A stretch of DNA of 35,074 nt from Lachnospiraceae bacterium (GCA_014804285.1 JAAVAA010000065.1:28794-63867), one strand, 5' to 3'; positions 9,053 through 19,166 are shown, numbered from the stretch's first letter. Notes: a model not told the origin generated them from the letters alone. Numbers and translations are program-made.

Positions 9053-9789
9053 AAATTGCAGTGAGATTAGACGATATTACACCTGATATGGACTGGGAGC
9101 GTTTTCTGGAATTTAAGAAGCTCCTTGACCGGTATCAGGTGAAACCGCTTATAGGGGTGGTTCCGGATAATAAGGACGAGAACCTAAAGGGCAGTGATAG
9201 TGGGAAACCGGGAGATTTCTGGGCTTACCTTGCAGAGTTAAAAAAATCAGGCTGGACCATCGCCATGCATGGTTATCAACATACGTATACCACCGGAAAA
9301 GGCGGTATTTTCCCCCTTAATAATTTTTCGGAATTTGCAGGGATTTCTTATGAAAAGCAGTGTCAGATGCTGGAAGCAGGAAAAGAGCTTCTTAGGCAAA
9401 AGGGAATTGAAACCGACCTTTTTATGGCGCCTGCCCATTCCTATGATCAAAACACATTGAGAGCATTGAGGGACGTGGGATTTCGTGCTTTAACAGACGG
9501 TTTTGGAAGCTGTCCGTACCGGTATAAAGGGCTGATATTTTACCCCATTTCCTTTCGGATTTCGAGTACTCTGCGAAAGAAAAAGGGATACTCAACAATG
9601 GTGGTTCACGCGGCTACGAATAATGAACAGGATCTGAAACGTTATGAAGGATATTTTCAGAGAAAGGATGTTCAGTGGATTTCTTATGAGGAATATCTGA
9701 ATGTACCGGCAGTGAAAAGAGGACTGCCGGGAAGGTGCAGGGAATTTCTGATGGCAAAGGGAAAGCAGTATCTGGTCAGGATTCGATAG
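9049..9789 (+). CDS. DUF2334-like polysaccharide deacetylase-related protein
   Basis: GTG start overlapping the upstream stop (GTGA). MKIAVRLDDITPDMDWERF (DD metal motif), WTIAMHGYQHTYTT (HGYxH), LFMAPAHSYDQNTLRALRDVGFRALTDG. Confidence 0.85.
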   Translation: MKIAVRLDDITPDMDWERFLEFKKLLDRYQVKPLIGVVPDNKDENLKGSDSGKPGDFWAYLAELKKSGWTIAMHGYQHTYTTGKGGIFPLNNFSEFAGISYEKQCQMLEAGKELLRQKGIETDLFMAPAHSYDQNTLRALRDVGFRALTDGFGSCPYRYKGLIFYPISFRISSTLRKKKGYSTMVVHAATNNEQDLKRYEGYFQRKDVQWISYEEYLNVPAVKRGLPGRCREFLMAKGKQYLVRIR

Positions 9790-9821
9790 GGAACAATACA
9801 GGAAGTAAGAAAGGGATCGCT

Positions 9822-10946
9822 ATGGAGAGAGAAGCTCCTATTCGTATTTTACATGTTTTTGGCAACACGAATTTAGGAGGTGCAGAGAGCCGGACAATGG
9901 ATCTGTACCGTTATATAGATCGGAAAAGAGTACAGTTTGACTTTCTTGTACATACCGGACGGGAAGGTCACTTTGATAAGGAAATTCGGGAATTGGGCGG
10001 ACACATTTATCGTGTTCCCCGTTTTCGTATTTATAACTATTTTTCTTATGTCAGCGCATTGAAAAAGTTTTTTAGGAATCACCATGAATACAAGGCTGTA
10101 CAGGGACATATGACCAGCACAGCGTCCATTTACCTTCCCATTGCCAAAAGGGCGGGGATTCCGATAACCATTGCCCACGCCAGAAGCGCCGGTGTGGATA
10201 AAGGCATAAAGGGGCTGGCTACCAGATGGCTACGGCGGAGTCTGCCGGACAACACGGATTATATGTTTACCTGTTCAAGACTTGCGGGAATATCGGTTTT
10301 CGGATCCAGGGCAGTGGAGGAAGGAAAAACAGTCTTTATGCCCAATGCAATTGATTGCGGTAAATTTAATTATGACACAAAAGTGAGAGAGAGGATCAGA
10401 AACGATTTAGGCCTTGAGAATCAATATGTGATCGGTCATGTGGGACGATTCCATTATGCAAAAAACCATGAATATCTCCTTCAAATATTTGCAGTCCTTT
10501 GTAAGAACACAAATGTTGATTATTTTCTACTTCTTTTAGGAGAAGGGGAGCGGATGGAAGAAATGAAGGAACTTGCCAAAAATCTTGGCATTGCAGACCG
10601 TGTGCGCTTTGCGGGAAATAAAAATAACGCATGTGATTATTATCAAGCAATGGATTATTTTGTTTATCCGTCGAGGTATGAAGGGCTTCCGGGAACAGTC
10701 TTGGAGGCACAGGTTTCCGGGCTTCGGTGTCTGATGTCAGACAGCATCTGCGGGGAAGTGGAAGTAACAAAACTGGTGCATACCATGAGCATTAAGGATT
10801 CTCCTGAAAGCTGGGCAGAATATATTGAAAAGACGAAAGAATATGAACGGATAGGGTATTGGAAAGAGGTAAGTGCGGCTGGGTTTGATGTGAAGGCACA
10901 GGCGGAAAAAATGATGAAATTTTATGAGACGGGATTGCTGATGTGA
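9822..10946 (+). CDS. Glycosyltransferase family 4/1 (EpsF-like)
   Basis: IRILHVFGNTNLGGAESRTMDLYRYIDRKRVQFDFLVHTGREGHFDKEI, VIGHVGRFHYAKNHEYLLQIF, YPSRYEGLPGTVLEAQVSGLRCLMSDSI. Start moved to 9822 (the 9735 start overlaps the upstream CDS). Confidence 0.93.
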   Translation: MEREAPIRILHVFGNTNLGGAESRTMDLYRYIDRKRVQFDFLVHTGREGHFDKEIRELGGHIYRVPRFRIYNYFSYVSALKKFFRNHHEYKAVQGHMTSTASIYLPIAKRAGIPITIAHARSAGVDKGIKGLATRWLRRSLPDNTDYMFTCSRLAGISVFGSRAVEEGKTVFMPNAIDCGKFNYDTKVRERIRNDLGLENQYVIGHVGRFHYAKNHEYLLQIFAVLCKNTNVDYFLLLLGEGERMEEMKELAKNLGIADRVRFAGNKNNACDYYQAMDYFVYPSRYEGLPGTVLEAQVSGLRCLMSDSICGEVEVTKLVHTMSIKDSPESWAEYIEKTKEYERIGYWKEVSAAGFDVKAQAEKMMKFYETGLLM

Positions 10947-10992
10947 ATTTGAGATTTGCATCATGTGTGAAAAAGCATGCATGGAGGTTAAA

Positions 10993-11928
10993 ATGAAATA
11001 TAAGGTAGTAGTTTTTGGGGTAAAGGACACTTCAGAAAATATTGTGACATTTATACAGGAAAAAATATGTCCGGTGGATTTAGTGATTACGATTGCCCCG
11101 GAAGTGACGCAGAAGAATCAGATATCTGGTTATAAAGGACTCTCCTTCCTTACAGAAAAGTATGGGATACCTGTCCATGAGGCGGATAGCTATTATCTGA
11201 CGGATGAGAAAACGCAGCAGTTTCTTAGGGAAAACGAATTTGATATCGGTATTTCCATGGGATGGCAGAGGTTGATCCCGTCTTCAGTGCTTAACAGATT
11301 TCAGTATGGGATTTACGGATTCCATGGAAACAGCGGGTATCTGCCCTTTGGACGGGGGCGGTCACCGCTAAACTGGTCGATCATACTGGGAGACAGCCGT
11401 TTTAATTTAAATTTGTTCCGGTATGACGAAAAAGCGGACAGCCCGAATGTTTTTGCTACGGAAATGTTTTCCATAACCCCTCACGATGATATCCGTACTG
11501 CTCAGTATAAAAATATGATTTGTTCTAAAAATCTGATCATGAAATTATTAAAAGCATATCAGGAAGGGAATATTACAATCCGGACAAACTCAAGGGACTT
11601 TGATTCCTGGTATAGTAAGCGCACTGCCGCAGACGGAAAAATTGATTTCCACATGCGGACACGGGAAATTTATAACCTGATCCGCGGAGTTGCGGCTCCT
11701 TTCCCGGGCGCATTTGCATATGTTAATGCGGCTGATCAGGAAAAAAATAAAGTGACAATCTGGACAGCCCATCCATTTGACGAGATCATTGATTTTTCGA
11801 ATTATGAACCGGGAGAGATTGTTGATGTTTTTGACGGCAGACTGGTGGTAAGGACAGTGGATGGTTCTATCTTGATTGATAAATATGAAGCTTATAGAGA
11901 ACTTGTGACAGGAGATGTTTTGCGGTAA
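10993..11928 (+). CDS. Formyltransferase-fold protein (Fmt/ArnA-N-like; putative sugar N-formyltransferase)
   Basis: GFHGNSGYLPFGRGRSPLNWSIILGDSRFNLNLFRYDEKADSPNVFATEMFSI resembles the formyltransferase HxSLLPxxRGxxPxNW...D signature; C-terminal region FDSWYSKRTAADGKIDFHMRTREIYNLIRGVAAPFPGAFAY is typical of Fmt/ArnA linker and C-terminal parts. Confidence 0.85.
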   Translation: MKYKVVVFGVKDTSENIVTFIQEKICPVDLVITIAPEVTQKNQISGYKGLSFLTEKYGIPVHEADSYYLTDEKTQQFLRENEFDIGISMGWQRLIPSSVLNRFQYGIYGFHGNSGYLPFGRGRSPLNWSIILGDSRFNLNLFRYDEKADSPNVFATEMFSITPHDDIRTAQYKNMICSKNLIMKLLKAYQEGNITIRTNSRDFDSWYSKRTAADGKIDFHMRTREIYNLIRGVAAPFPGAFAYVNAADQEKNKVTIWTAHPFDEIIDFSNYEPGEIVDVFDGRLVVRTVDGSILIDKYEAYRELVTGDVLR

Positions 11929-13136
11929 TGAGTGGTAAGAGAAAGCTGATGTTGGTATCGCCGATGCTTCATCAGGGAGGATTTGAGCGCATATGTGTTA
12001 CAACGGCGCGGCTGATGGCAGCTTATTTTGACATAACAGTTGTTATATTCGATTCATCTGACATTGCCTATGATGTGGATGGACTTCATATCATTGACTT
12101 GAAACTGGGGGTAAAAAGGGGAAAACTCAGAAAAATCTGGAACATTGTCAGAAGGAGCCGCCGGTTGTATCAGCTAAAGAAGCAGTTAAAGCCGGATATA
12201 TGTTATAGCTTTGGAACTACTGCCAACATAGTCAATGCCCTTTCCAAGACAAAAAAGACAAAGGTCTGGCTGGGACTTAGAAGCTATATGGATATGGAAG
12301 AGCAAATCAAAATAAAGCTTTTTGTAAAGCTGGCGGATTTGATTATATGCTGCTCCAAAGTAATTGAACAGGAACTGAAAAGTAAGTTTCACTGTGATAA
12401 AACAACTACTCTGTATAATTTATATGATGTGGAAGATATTCAGAAACAGGCAGAGGAAAAGGAACCGGATCTTCCATGGAGCGATGTGGACAATCAGGGA
12501 AGAGAGCTTAAATACATGATCTCCATGGGAAGAGAGGACGCAGTAAAGGGATTTTGGCATATGCTGAAGGCATTTTCATTGATTCATGCCAAAATTCCGG
12601 AAGCAAGGCTGGTTATTTTAGGGGATGGGAGCTTTGCACCTTACAAAAAACTGGCAGAGGACTTGAAAATTCAAGATGCGGTACATTTTGCAGGCATGCA
12701 AAAAGAGCCGTACAAATATTTAAAAAAAGGTTCCATTTATCTTCTTACATCATTACGGGAAGGATTTCCGAATGCTCTTGTGGAAGGAATGGCGCTAGGA
12801 CTTGCGCCGATAAGCACAGATTGTATGACCGGACCGGCTGAGATTTTACTGGATGAAATTAATGGGGAGCGTTTTAAGCTGAATAATGTTGCAGTATATG
12901 GGAAATATGGGATTTTAATACCGGTTATGAACGAAGAACCGGATTTCGACGCGGAGCAAATTCTCCAGGAAGAGAGAAATCTGGCGGATATTGTTGTGGA
13001 TTTACTGGTGGATGACAGAAAGCTTCAAAATTATCAGTCAGCAGCGAAAGAAAGAGCACAATTTTTTACTTATGAGAGCTATATCCGACAATTTCTGCAG
13101 TTGGCTTGTGAGAAAAATACAAATATGGTAGAATAG
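11928..13136 (+). CDS. Glycosyltransferase family 4
   Basis: LMLVSPMLHQGGFERICVTTARLM, MISMGREDAVKGFWHMLKAFSLI, LTSLREGFPNALVEGMALGLAPISTDCMTGPAEIL. TAATG coupling with the upstream gene. Confidence 0.92.
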   Translation: MSGKRKLMLVSPMLHQGGFERICVTTARLMAAYFDITVVIFDSSDIAYDVDGLHIIDLKLGVKRGKLRKIWNIVRRSRRLYQLKKQLKPDICYSFGTTANIVNALSKTKKTKVWLGLRSYMDMEEQIKIKLFVKLADLIICCSKVIEQELKSKFHCDKTTTLYNLYDVEDIQKQAEEKEPDLPWSDVDNQGRELKYMISMGREDAVKGFWHMLKAFSLIHAKIPEARLVILGDGSFAPYKKLAEDLKIQDAVHFAGMQKEPYKYLKKGSIYLLTSLREGFPNALVEGMALGLAPISTDCMTGPAEILLDEINGERFKLNNVAVYGKYGILIPVMNEEPDFDAEQILQEERNLADIVVDLLVDDRKLQNYQSAAKERAQFFTYESYIRQFLQLACEKNTNMVE

Positions 13137-13176
13137 GGAAATGGTCAGGGTGTGTGATTGGAAAAGGATATAAGGC

Positions 13177-14292
13177 ATGCATAAAATTATGTTTCATTTA
13201 AACTCCTTAGAACAGGGAGGCGCAGAAAGGGTCGTATCCAATCTTGCAAATCAGTTTGTTCGGGAGAATTATGAGGTACTTGTCACTACCCAGTGGCAGG
13301 GAGAAGACGAGTTCCAGTTAGATCATAGAGTAAGGCGGATCCACGTTGGGCTGAAAGAGCAGGATGAAGGGAAGAACCGGATTGCGAAAGTATTGCTGCG
13401 GATCAAGTATCTTCGGAAGTGCATCAAGGATGAGAATCCGGATATTGTGATTGCCTTTGCGCACAAGGCAAATTACAGGGCACTGACAGCTGCCATAGGG
13501 ATGAAGGTGCCGGTAGTAATTTCTATTAGAACAGACCCAATAGGGCACTATGATTCGCTTTTGGATAAGATACAGATTCCTTTGTTGTTTCCGAGGGCGG
13601 CAGGATGTGTTTTCCAGACAGAAGGTCAAAGAGATTTTTTCCCGGAATATTTACAAAAAAAATCCCGGATCATTTTAAATCCGGTAAATGATAAGTATAT
13701 AAATGTTTCAAAACCGGAGACAAGGGAAAAGACGGTGGTGCAGTCGGGGCGGCTGGTCGATTTCAAAAATCAGCCCATGCTGCTTCAGGCATTTTTCCAG
13801 GTGCATGAAAAGCACCCTGAGTATGACTTGAAAATCTATGGCCCGGACTCGTTTGACGGAACGAAAGAAATCCTTGAGGGAATCATTAAAGAAAATCATG
13901 CGGAGAGTTTTATCCATTTGATGGGGGGAAGTGATGAGCTAGAAAAACAGCTTCCCAAAGCATCAGTGTACGCTTTTTCTTCTGATTGGGAAGGAATGCC
14001 TAATGCACTCTTAGAGGCAATGGCGCTTGGGATGCCGATTGTTGCAACAGACTGTCCTTGTGGAGGACCCAGGACAGTGATCACGGATGGAGTTAATGGT
14101 CTTTTGGTTCCCATCAAGGATGAGCAGGCAATGGCGGAAGGAATCAACCGATTGATTGAGGACAGGGAACTGGCCGAAAGGCTGGGAGAAAATGCGCGAA
14201 AAATCGGCGAAAAGATTAATGGCGTTTCCATTATTGCCGAGTGGCGTGATTATATAGAGGAAATAATTTCAAAAAACAGTGAGGGTCAGTAA
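13177..14292 (+). CDS. Glycosyltransferase family 4
   Basis: MHKIMFHLNSLEQGGAERVVSNLANQFV, VVQSGRLVDFKNQPMLLQAF, FSSDWEGMPNALLEAMALGMPIVATDCPCGGPRTVI. Confidence 0.93.
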   Translation: MHKIMFHLNSLEQGGAERVVSNLANQFVRENYEVLVTTQWQGEDEFQLDHRVRRIHVGLKEQDEGKNRIAKVLLRIKYLRKCIKDENPDIVIAFAHKANYRALTAAIGMKVPVVISIRTDPIGHYDSLLDKIQIPLLFPRAAGCVFQTEGQRDFFPEYLQKKSRIILNPVNDKYINVSKPETREKTVVQSGRLVDFKNQPMLLQAFFQVHEKHPEYDLKIYGPDSFDGTKEILEGIIKENHAESFIHLMGGSDELEKQLPKASVYAFSSDWEGMPNALLEAMALGMPIVATDCPCGGPRTVITDGVNGLLVPIKDEQAMAEGINRLIEDRELAERLGENARKIGEKINGVSIIAEWRDYIEEIISKNSEGQ

Positions 14293-15057
14293 ATGTTTTC
14301 ATATGCAGATTACAGAGAAATCATCAATATTATTCAGTCATCAGGGCGGTCTATGGGATATAAAAAAGCTCTTGAAAGTGATAGATTTGTTATTATGCGC
14401 CACGATGTGGAGTATAGCGTAGAGAGGGCATATTATCTGGCAAAGGTAGAAGAGAGCATGGATTTTTCATCTACCTTTTTCTTTCAATGGACTAACAACT
14501 CTTATAACATTCTTTCCCGCAGAAATATGAATATGATCAAGGATATGCATGAAAGAGGACATTGTATTGGGCTGCATTTTGCATTAAACGGTATGACGGA
14601 CATGCAGATGATCCGAAAGCAGATCATAAAGGAGATGAACATTTTAAGCGAAATGTTCGGGTTTGAGATCAATACCTTTTCTATTCACAGACCGTCTAAG
14701 GATGTGCTTCGGGAAAATATCAAGCTGCCGGGAATTATCAATGCGTATCAGGATGATTTTTTCACTTTTGCAGAAAATGTGTCGGCGGATATGAATTTGA
14801 AAGTAAAATATATGTCGGATGCCAATCATATATGGCGGTATGGTTATCCAGATGCTGCAAATATTAATAGTTATAATAAGGTACAGATTCTGACCCACCC
14901 TTTTGCGTGGTGCGAGCAGGGATATGATAATTTTGATAATTATAAGTCGTTGGTTAGTGAAAAGCTGGCCCAGATGATAGAAAGCATTGATCAGGAATGT
15001 AAAGACTTTGGCGAATATAAGGACTGGTTTATGGAGCATACCGGTTTGCATGCATAA
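14293..15057 (+). CDS. Polysaccharide deacetylase-superfamily-like protein (WbmS-like)
   Basis: FVIMRHDVEYSVERAYYLAKVEESMDFSSTFFF, MHERGHCIGLHFALN, FSIHRPSKDVL: Asp/His spacing reminiscent of CE4-type NodB folds. Confidence 0.65.
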   Translation: MFSYADYREIINIIQSSGRSMGYKKALESDRFVIMRHDVEYSVERAYYLAKVEESMDFSSTFFFQWTNNSYNILSRRNMNMIKDMHERGHCIGLHFALNGMTDMQMIRKQIIKEMNILSEMFGFEINTFSIHRPSKDVLRENIKLPGIINAYQDDFFTFAENVSADMNLKVKYMSDANHIWRYGYPDAANINSYNKVQILTHPFAWCEQGYDNFDNYKSLVSEKLAQMIESIDQECKDFGEYKDWFMEHTGLHA

Positions 15058-15071
15058 GGCGGAGGAAGGTT

Positions 15072-16955
15072 ATGTGTGGAATATGCGGCTTTATTTCTAA
15101 GAGGGCGCTTAATTTGGAGCAATTGAAGGTAATGAATGATACCATGCGTCACAGAGGGCCTGATGACAGCGGGGAAGAGATTTATGAGATGAAGGGTGGA
15201 TTTTTCCTTGGAATGGCGCAAAGAAGACTATCCATCATGGATTTATCCCCATTGGGACATCAGCCCATGTATTCAAAGGATGGGCGGATCAGTGTAGTGT
15301 TTAACGGGGAGATTTATAATTTTTCCGAATTAAAAAAAGAGCTTTCGGATTATCCGTTCTGTTCTAATTGTGATACGGAAGTAATTATTGCCGCTTATCT
15401 TCGGTGGGGAATTTCTTGTATTGAAAAAATGAATGGTATGTTTGCCATTTGTCTGTATGACAGGGATTCACAGGATGTATTTCTGGTCAGAGACCGGATA
15501 GGAAAGAAGCCTCTGTATTATGAGATTGATGGAAATGATCTCTATTTTGCATCAGAATTAAAGCCAATTATGGCAAGAGAGGGATTTCAAAAAAAGATCA
15601 ACAGGGAAGTGCTCTCCCGCTATTTGTTCCAGCAATATATCAATGCGCCGGACAGTGTATTTAAAAATGTATATAAGCTGGAGCCGGGCAGCATACTGAA
15701 ATATCATCAGGGAGAGATAAAGGTTTGGAAATATTGGGATGTGAAGTCCGTTTATCATAAAATGCAGGAAAATCCAATAACTGATTATGAGCAGGCGAAG
15801 AGGGAGCTGAAAGTGCTGTTGAAAAAAGCGGTAGCTGACAGAATGGTCGCAGATGTGCCCTTAGGCGCTTTCTTAAGCGGCGGATATGACTCTTCTCTTA
15901 TGACGGCCATAGCGCAGGAGAATTCATCTGAGCCGGTGAAAACTTTTTCCATAGGATTTCGGGAAGAAAATTATAATGAGGCGAAATATGCCCGCAAGGT
16001 GGCGGAATATCTTGGAACAGACCATACGGAGCAGTATATCACAGAAAAAGAAATGTTTGATCTGGTGGAAAGTATTCCTTCATATTATGATGAACCCTTT
16101 GCAGATTCTTCTGAAATTCCCACCATGTTGGTATCAGAGCTTGCAAGGCAGAGAGTGACAGTAGCCCTTTCAGGCGATGGAGGGGATGAGTTTTTCTGTG
16201 GTTATAATATTTATGAAAATGTAAAGCAGGCACAGATGCTGGATCTGCTGGGGGGATTAACTTACGGAATCTGCAGCCTGCCAGGGGCGAAGCAGCTTAA
16301 GCTGGGGGAGCGCCTTCCGTTTAAGGTGCGCGTCATTGCAGGGAACAGAAATAAGGAATCAAAGACCCAGTTTGGTGCAAGCGGTTATGTAGACTGGTCC
16401 ATGAAAATGGTTCAGGAGGACGGGAAGCCCTGTCAATATCTGAATGAAAGCAGTTATCAGGTCAGGGACTGGCAGATTAGAAGGATGCTGTTAGATATGG
16501 ATACTTATCTGCCGGGGGATATTCTCTGCAAGGTGGACCGGGCCTCCATGAAATATTCTCTGGAAGCGAGATGTCCGATTCTGGATAAGGATGTAATGGA
16601 GTATTCTTTCCGGATTTCTCATGATTGCAAGTACAACAGGGGAATTAAAAAGCGTATCCTGAAGGATATTGCCTATGACTATATTCCCAGAGAACTTTTG
16701 GACAGGCCTAAGGTTGGTTTTGGAGTTCCCCTTGATAAATGGATGCGCGGACCGTTAAAAGATAAGTTTATGGACATGTGCAGCCGGGATTATCTAAAAA
16801 AACAAGGGATTTTTGAAGCAGATTTCACAGCGGATATGATGGAGAAATATATGAGTACCGGAGATAGCGGACCGGCAACAGGAGCGAATTATTCCAAAAT
16901 AGCCTGGTCGCTTTTTGTGTTCCAACAGTGGTATCATCATTACATTGAAATGTAA
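15072..16955 (+). CDS. Glutamine-hydrolysing asparagine synthase-like amidotransferase (AsnB family), copy 1
   Basis: MCGICGFI (Cys2 nucleophile), DTMRHRGPDDSGE, SVVFNGEIYNF, PLGAFLSGGYDSSLMTAI (PP-loop), VALSGDGGDEFFCGYNIY, LDRPKVGFGVPLDKWM. Confidence 0.95.
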   Translation: MCGICGFISKRALNLEQLKVMNDTMRHRGPDDSGEEIYEMKGGFFLGMAQRRLSIMDLSPLGHQPMYSKDGRISVVFNGEIYNFSELKKELSDYPFCSNCDTEVIIAAYLRWGISCIEKMNGMFAICLYDRDSQDVFLVRDRIGKKPLYYEIDGNDLYFASELKPIMAREGFQKKINREVLSRYLFQQYINAPDSVFKNVYKLEPGSILKYHQGEIKVWKYWDVKSVYHKMQENPITDYEQAKRELKVLLKKAVADRMVADVPLGAFLSGGYDSSLMTAIAQENSSEPVKTFSIGFREENYNEAKYARKVAEYLGTDHTEQYITEKEMFDLVESIPSYYDEPFADSSEIPTMLVSELARQRVTVALSGDGGDEFFCGYNIYENVKQAQMLDLLGGLTYGICSLPGAKQLKLGERLPFKVRVIAGNRNKESKTQFGASGYVDWSMKMVQEDGKPCQYLNESSYQVRDWQIRRMLLDMDTYLPGDILCKVDRASMKYSLEARCPILDKDVMEYSFRISHDCKYNRGIKKRILKDIAYDYIPRELLDRPKVGFGVPLDKWMRGPLKDKFMDMCSRDYLKKQGIFEADFTADMMEKYMSTGDSGPATGANYSKIAWSLFVFQQWYHHYIEM

Positions 16956-16971
16956 GATTGAGGAAAAGATA

Positions 16972-18042
16972 ATGACAAAGAAGCAAGTAGTTCAGGCGGT
17001 TACATTCCTGGTTCTCTTTTTGGTGATATTAGCGCATTTAACTTACATGATCAGAACCAATGGTGAAGTGAAAGATATTTTTACAGGTTTTTATGCAGAG
17101 GAAGAGGACACACTGGATGTGGTCATAATCGGGTCCAGCCCTGTTTATCCCTTTTATAGCGGTGCAAAGCTTTGGGGAGAATATGGAATCACCTGTTATC
17201 CGTTATCGAGTCATGTACAGCGACCAAGCGCAACGCTGCCGCTCTTAAAAGAGGCATATAAAACCCAAGAGCCGCAGGTAGTCGTGTTTGAGATGCGCAT
17301 GTATACTATGGAAGATGGACGTATGGAAGACAATATGGCATATGCCAGAGGGGTTACTGATAATATGAAGTATTCCTTTAACCGGATTTATGCCATAAAC
17401 CGGTTGGTTGCGGAGCCGAGAGATAGATACACATATTACTTTGATATTTTTAAGTACCATTCAAATTGGAAGACAATAGTGCTGCCGGAGCAGCTTGCGT
17501 GTTTTTGGTATGAGAAATCAAATCCGCTAAAGGGGTTCGTGATCAAAGACGAAGTGGGTCCTTTAGAAAAAGAGCAGATTCCTGCCTGCACAGGCGTAAC
17601 AGATACTCTTCCAATTCCGGCGGAACAGGAGGAGCGGCTTTATGAGCTGCTAGAATACCTGAAGGAAAGACAGCAGCCGGCTTTATTTATTGTGTCTCCT
17701 TACCGGGAAGAGGAAGCGGAACAGAAGATGTTCAACTATATGAAAAATATTATAGAGTCCTATGGTTATGATTTTGTGAATATGAATGAACATTATGAAG
17801 AAATTGGAATTGATTTTGAGACCGATTATTATGATTACGGAGGGCATGTAAATTTCTTAGGAGCAGAAAAATGTACGGAATATTTAGGGGAGATTCTTAC
17901 GCCGTATCAGATTGAGGATAAGCGCGGGCAGGAAAAATATGCGTCCTGGGATAAGGCATATCAATATTATTTAGAAGCAGGCGCCCGGGCAGTTGATCAA
18001 ATATGGGATCATATTGAAAACGATGAATTTGCCTCAAGGTAG
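16972..18042 (+). CDS. Membrane-anchored SGNH/GDSL-hydrolase-like protein (possible O-acyl transferase/esterase)
   Basis: N-terminal TM helix (VVQAVTFLVLFLVILAHLTYMI), VVIIGSSPVYPFY (block with GSS), C-terminal DYYDYGGHVNFLGAEKCTEYLGE (Asp/His dyad-like). Confidence 0.6.
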   Translation: MTKKQVVQAVTFLVLFLVILAHLTYMIRTNGEVKDIFTGFYAEEEDTLDVVIIGSSPVYPFYSGAKLWGEYGITCYPLSSHVQRPSATLPLLKEAYKTQEPQVVVFEMRMYTMEDGRMEDNMAYARGVTDNMKYSFNRIYAINRLVAEPRDRYTYYFDIFKYHSNWKTIVLPEQLACFWYEKSNPLKGFVIKDEVGPLEKEQIPACTGVTDTLPIPAEQEERLYELLEYLKERQQPALFIVSPYREEEAEQKMFNYMKNIIESYGYDFVNMNEHYEEIGIDFETDYYDYGGHVNFLGAEKCTEYLGEILTPYQIEDKRGQEKYASWDKAYQYYLEAGARAVDQIWDHIENDEFASR

Positions 18043-18077
18043 AAATTGCAAATTAGAGGAAGGACATAACATAACAA

Positions 18078-19166
18078 ATGCATATAGCCATGTTGATTGG
18101 TGCTTTGTGCAAAGGCGGCGCAGAGCATGTTTTAGTAAATTTAGCAGATTATCTGGTTAAGCGCGGGCATCAGGTAACGGTAGTGACTCAGTATCAAAAA
18201 GAAAATGAATATTCATTAAATCCCAATGCGAAAAGAGTTATATCTGATATTAGTGAGAACGAAATTTCAAATAACCGCGTTACAAATTTTTTACGTCGTT
18301 TTTGCAAGCTGCGAAGAATTTGGAGACAGGAAAAACCAGATGTTATTTTATCTTTTATTGGGAAAAATAACATAATGGCAATTGCTACATCCATGTGGCT
18401 TCCTGTCTCTACAGTGGTATCTGTGAGAGGGGAGCCCAGAGAAGAATATTACAATAAAGGACTGCGGTTTATTGCCAAAATTCTGTTTCATTTTGCGGAC
18501 GGAGTTATATTACAGACAGAGCGCTGCCGCTCCTTTTTCCCTGCCGGGATAAGAAAAAAAGCTGTTATATTGAAAAATCCTGTCCAGTCTTCTTTTTTTA
18601 TGGAGCCGTATATTGGGCAGAGGGAGAAGACGATTACAGCGGTAGGCAGAATAGATGAGAATAAAAATCACAAAATGTTAATTCGTGCTTTTTCACAGAT
18701 AGCAGACGAATTTCCTGAGTACAAATTGATCATTTATGGAGATGGGGAGAAGAGAGAGGAGCTTCAACAGAGCGTAGAAAAATCAGGCTTAGAAAATAGA
18801 GTTTTTCTCCCGGGAAGAATTGAAGATGTGGCCGGCACTATTTACAAAACACGTGTTTTTGTATTGTCATCTAATACAGAGGGGATGCCTAATACTTTAC
18901 TTGAGGCAATGGCATTGGGGCTGACTGTTGTGTCTACAGACTGTCCGTGCGGCGGGCCGGCTGAGATTATTGAACATGGTAAAAATGGGTTATTAACTCC
19001 GGTTGGGGATGAAAATTTAATGAAGGAAAACTTGCAATTCTTGTTAAAAAACTTGCAAAAGGCGGATGAAATGGGAAATAATGCAAGAATAACAAGTGAG
19101 ATTTACAAACCGGAAGCAGTTCTTTCAGAATGGGAAAAATACTTGATTTTACAGAAAAAAAGATGA
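18078..19166 (+). CDS. Glycosyltransferase family 4 (paralog of the 13177 gene)
   Basis: MHIAMLIGALCKGGAEHVLVNLADYLVKRGHQVTVVTQYQKENEYSL, AVGRIDENKNHKMLIRAF, LSSNTEGMPNTLLEAMALGLTVVSTDCPCGGPAEII. Confidence 0.93.
   Translation: MHIAMLIGALCKGGAEHVLVNLADYLVKRGHQVTVVTQYQKENEYSLNPNAKRVISDISENEISNNRVTNFLRRFCKLRRIWRQEKPDVILSFIGKNNIMAIATSMWLPVSTVVSVRGEPREEYYNKGLRFIAKILFHFADGVILQTERCRSFFPAGIRKKAVILKNPVQSSFFMEPYIGQREKTITAVGRIDENKNHKMLIRAFSQIADEFPEYKLIIYGDGEKREELQQSVEKSGLENRVFLPGRIEDVAGTIYKTRVFVLSSNTEGMPNTLLEAMALGLTVVSTDCPCGGPAEIIEHGKNGLLTPVGDENLMKENLQFLLKNLQKADEMGNNARITSEIYKPEAVLSEWEKYLILQKKR

Noticed and set aside
9735-9821. Upstream start for the GT4 gene at 9735
   Set aside because: It lies inside the DUF2334-like gene and adds non-homologous-looking residues; ATG at 9822 begins a typical GT4 N-terminus (IRILHVFGNTNLGGAES).
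10993-11928. Housekeeping methionyl-tRNA formyltransferase (fmt)
   Set aside because: The catalytic signature is atypical and the context is purely glycan biosynthesis; no def/rsmB neighbours.
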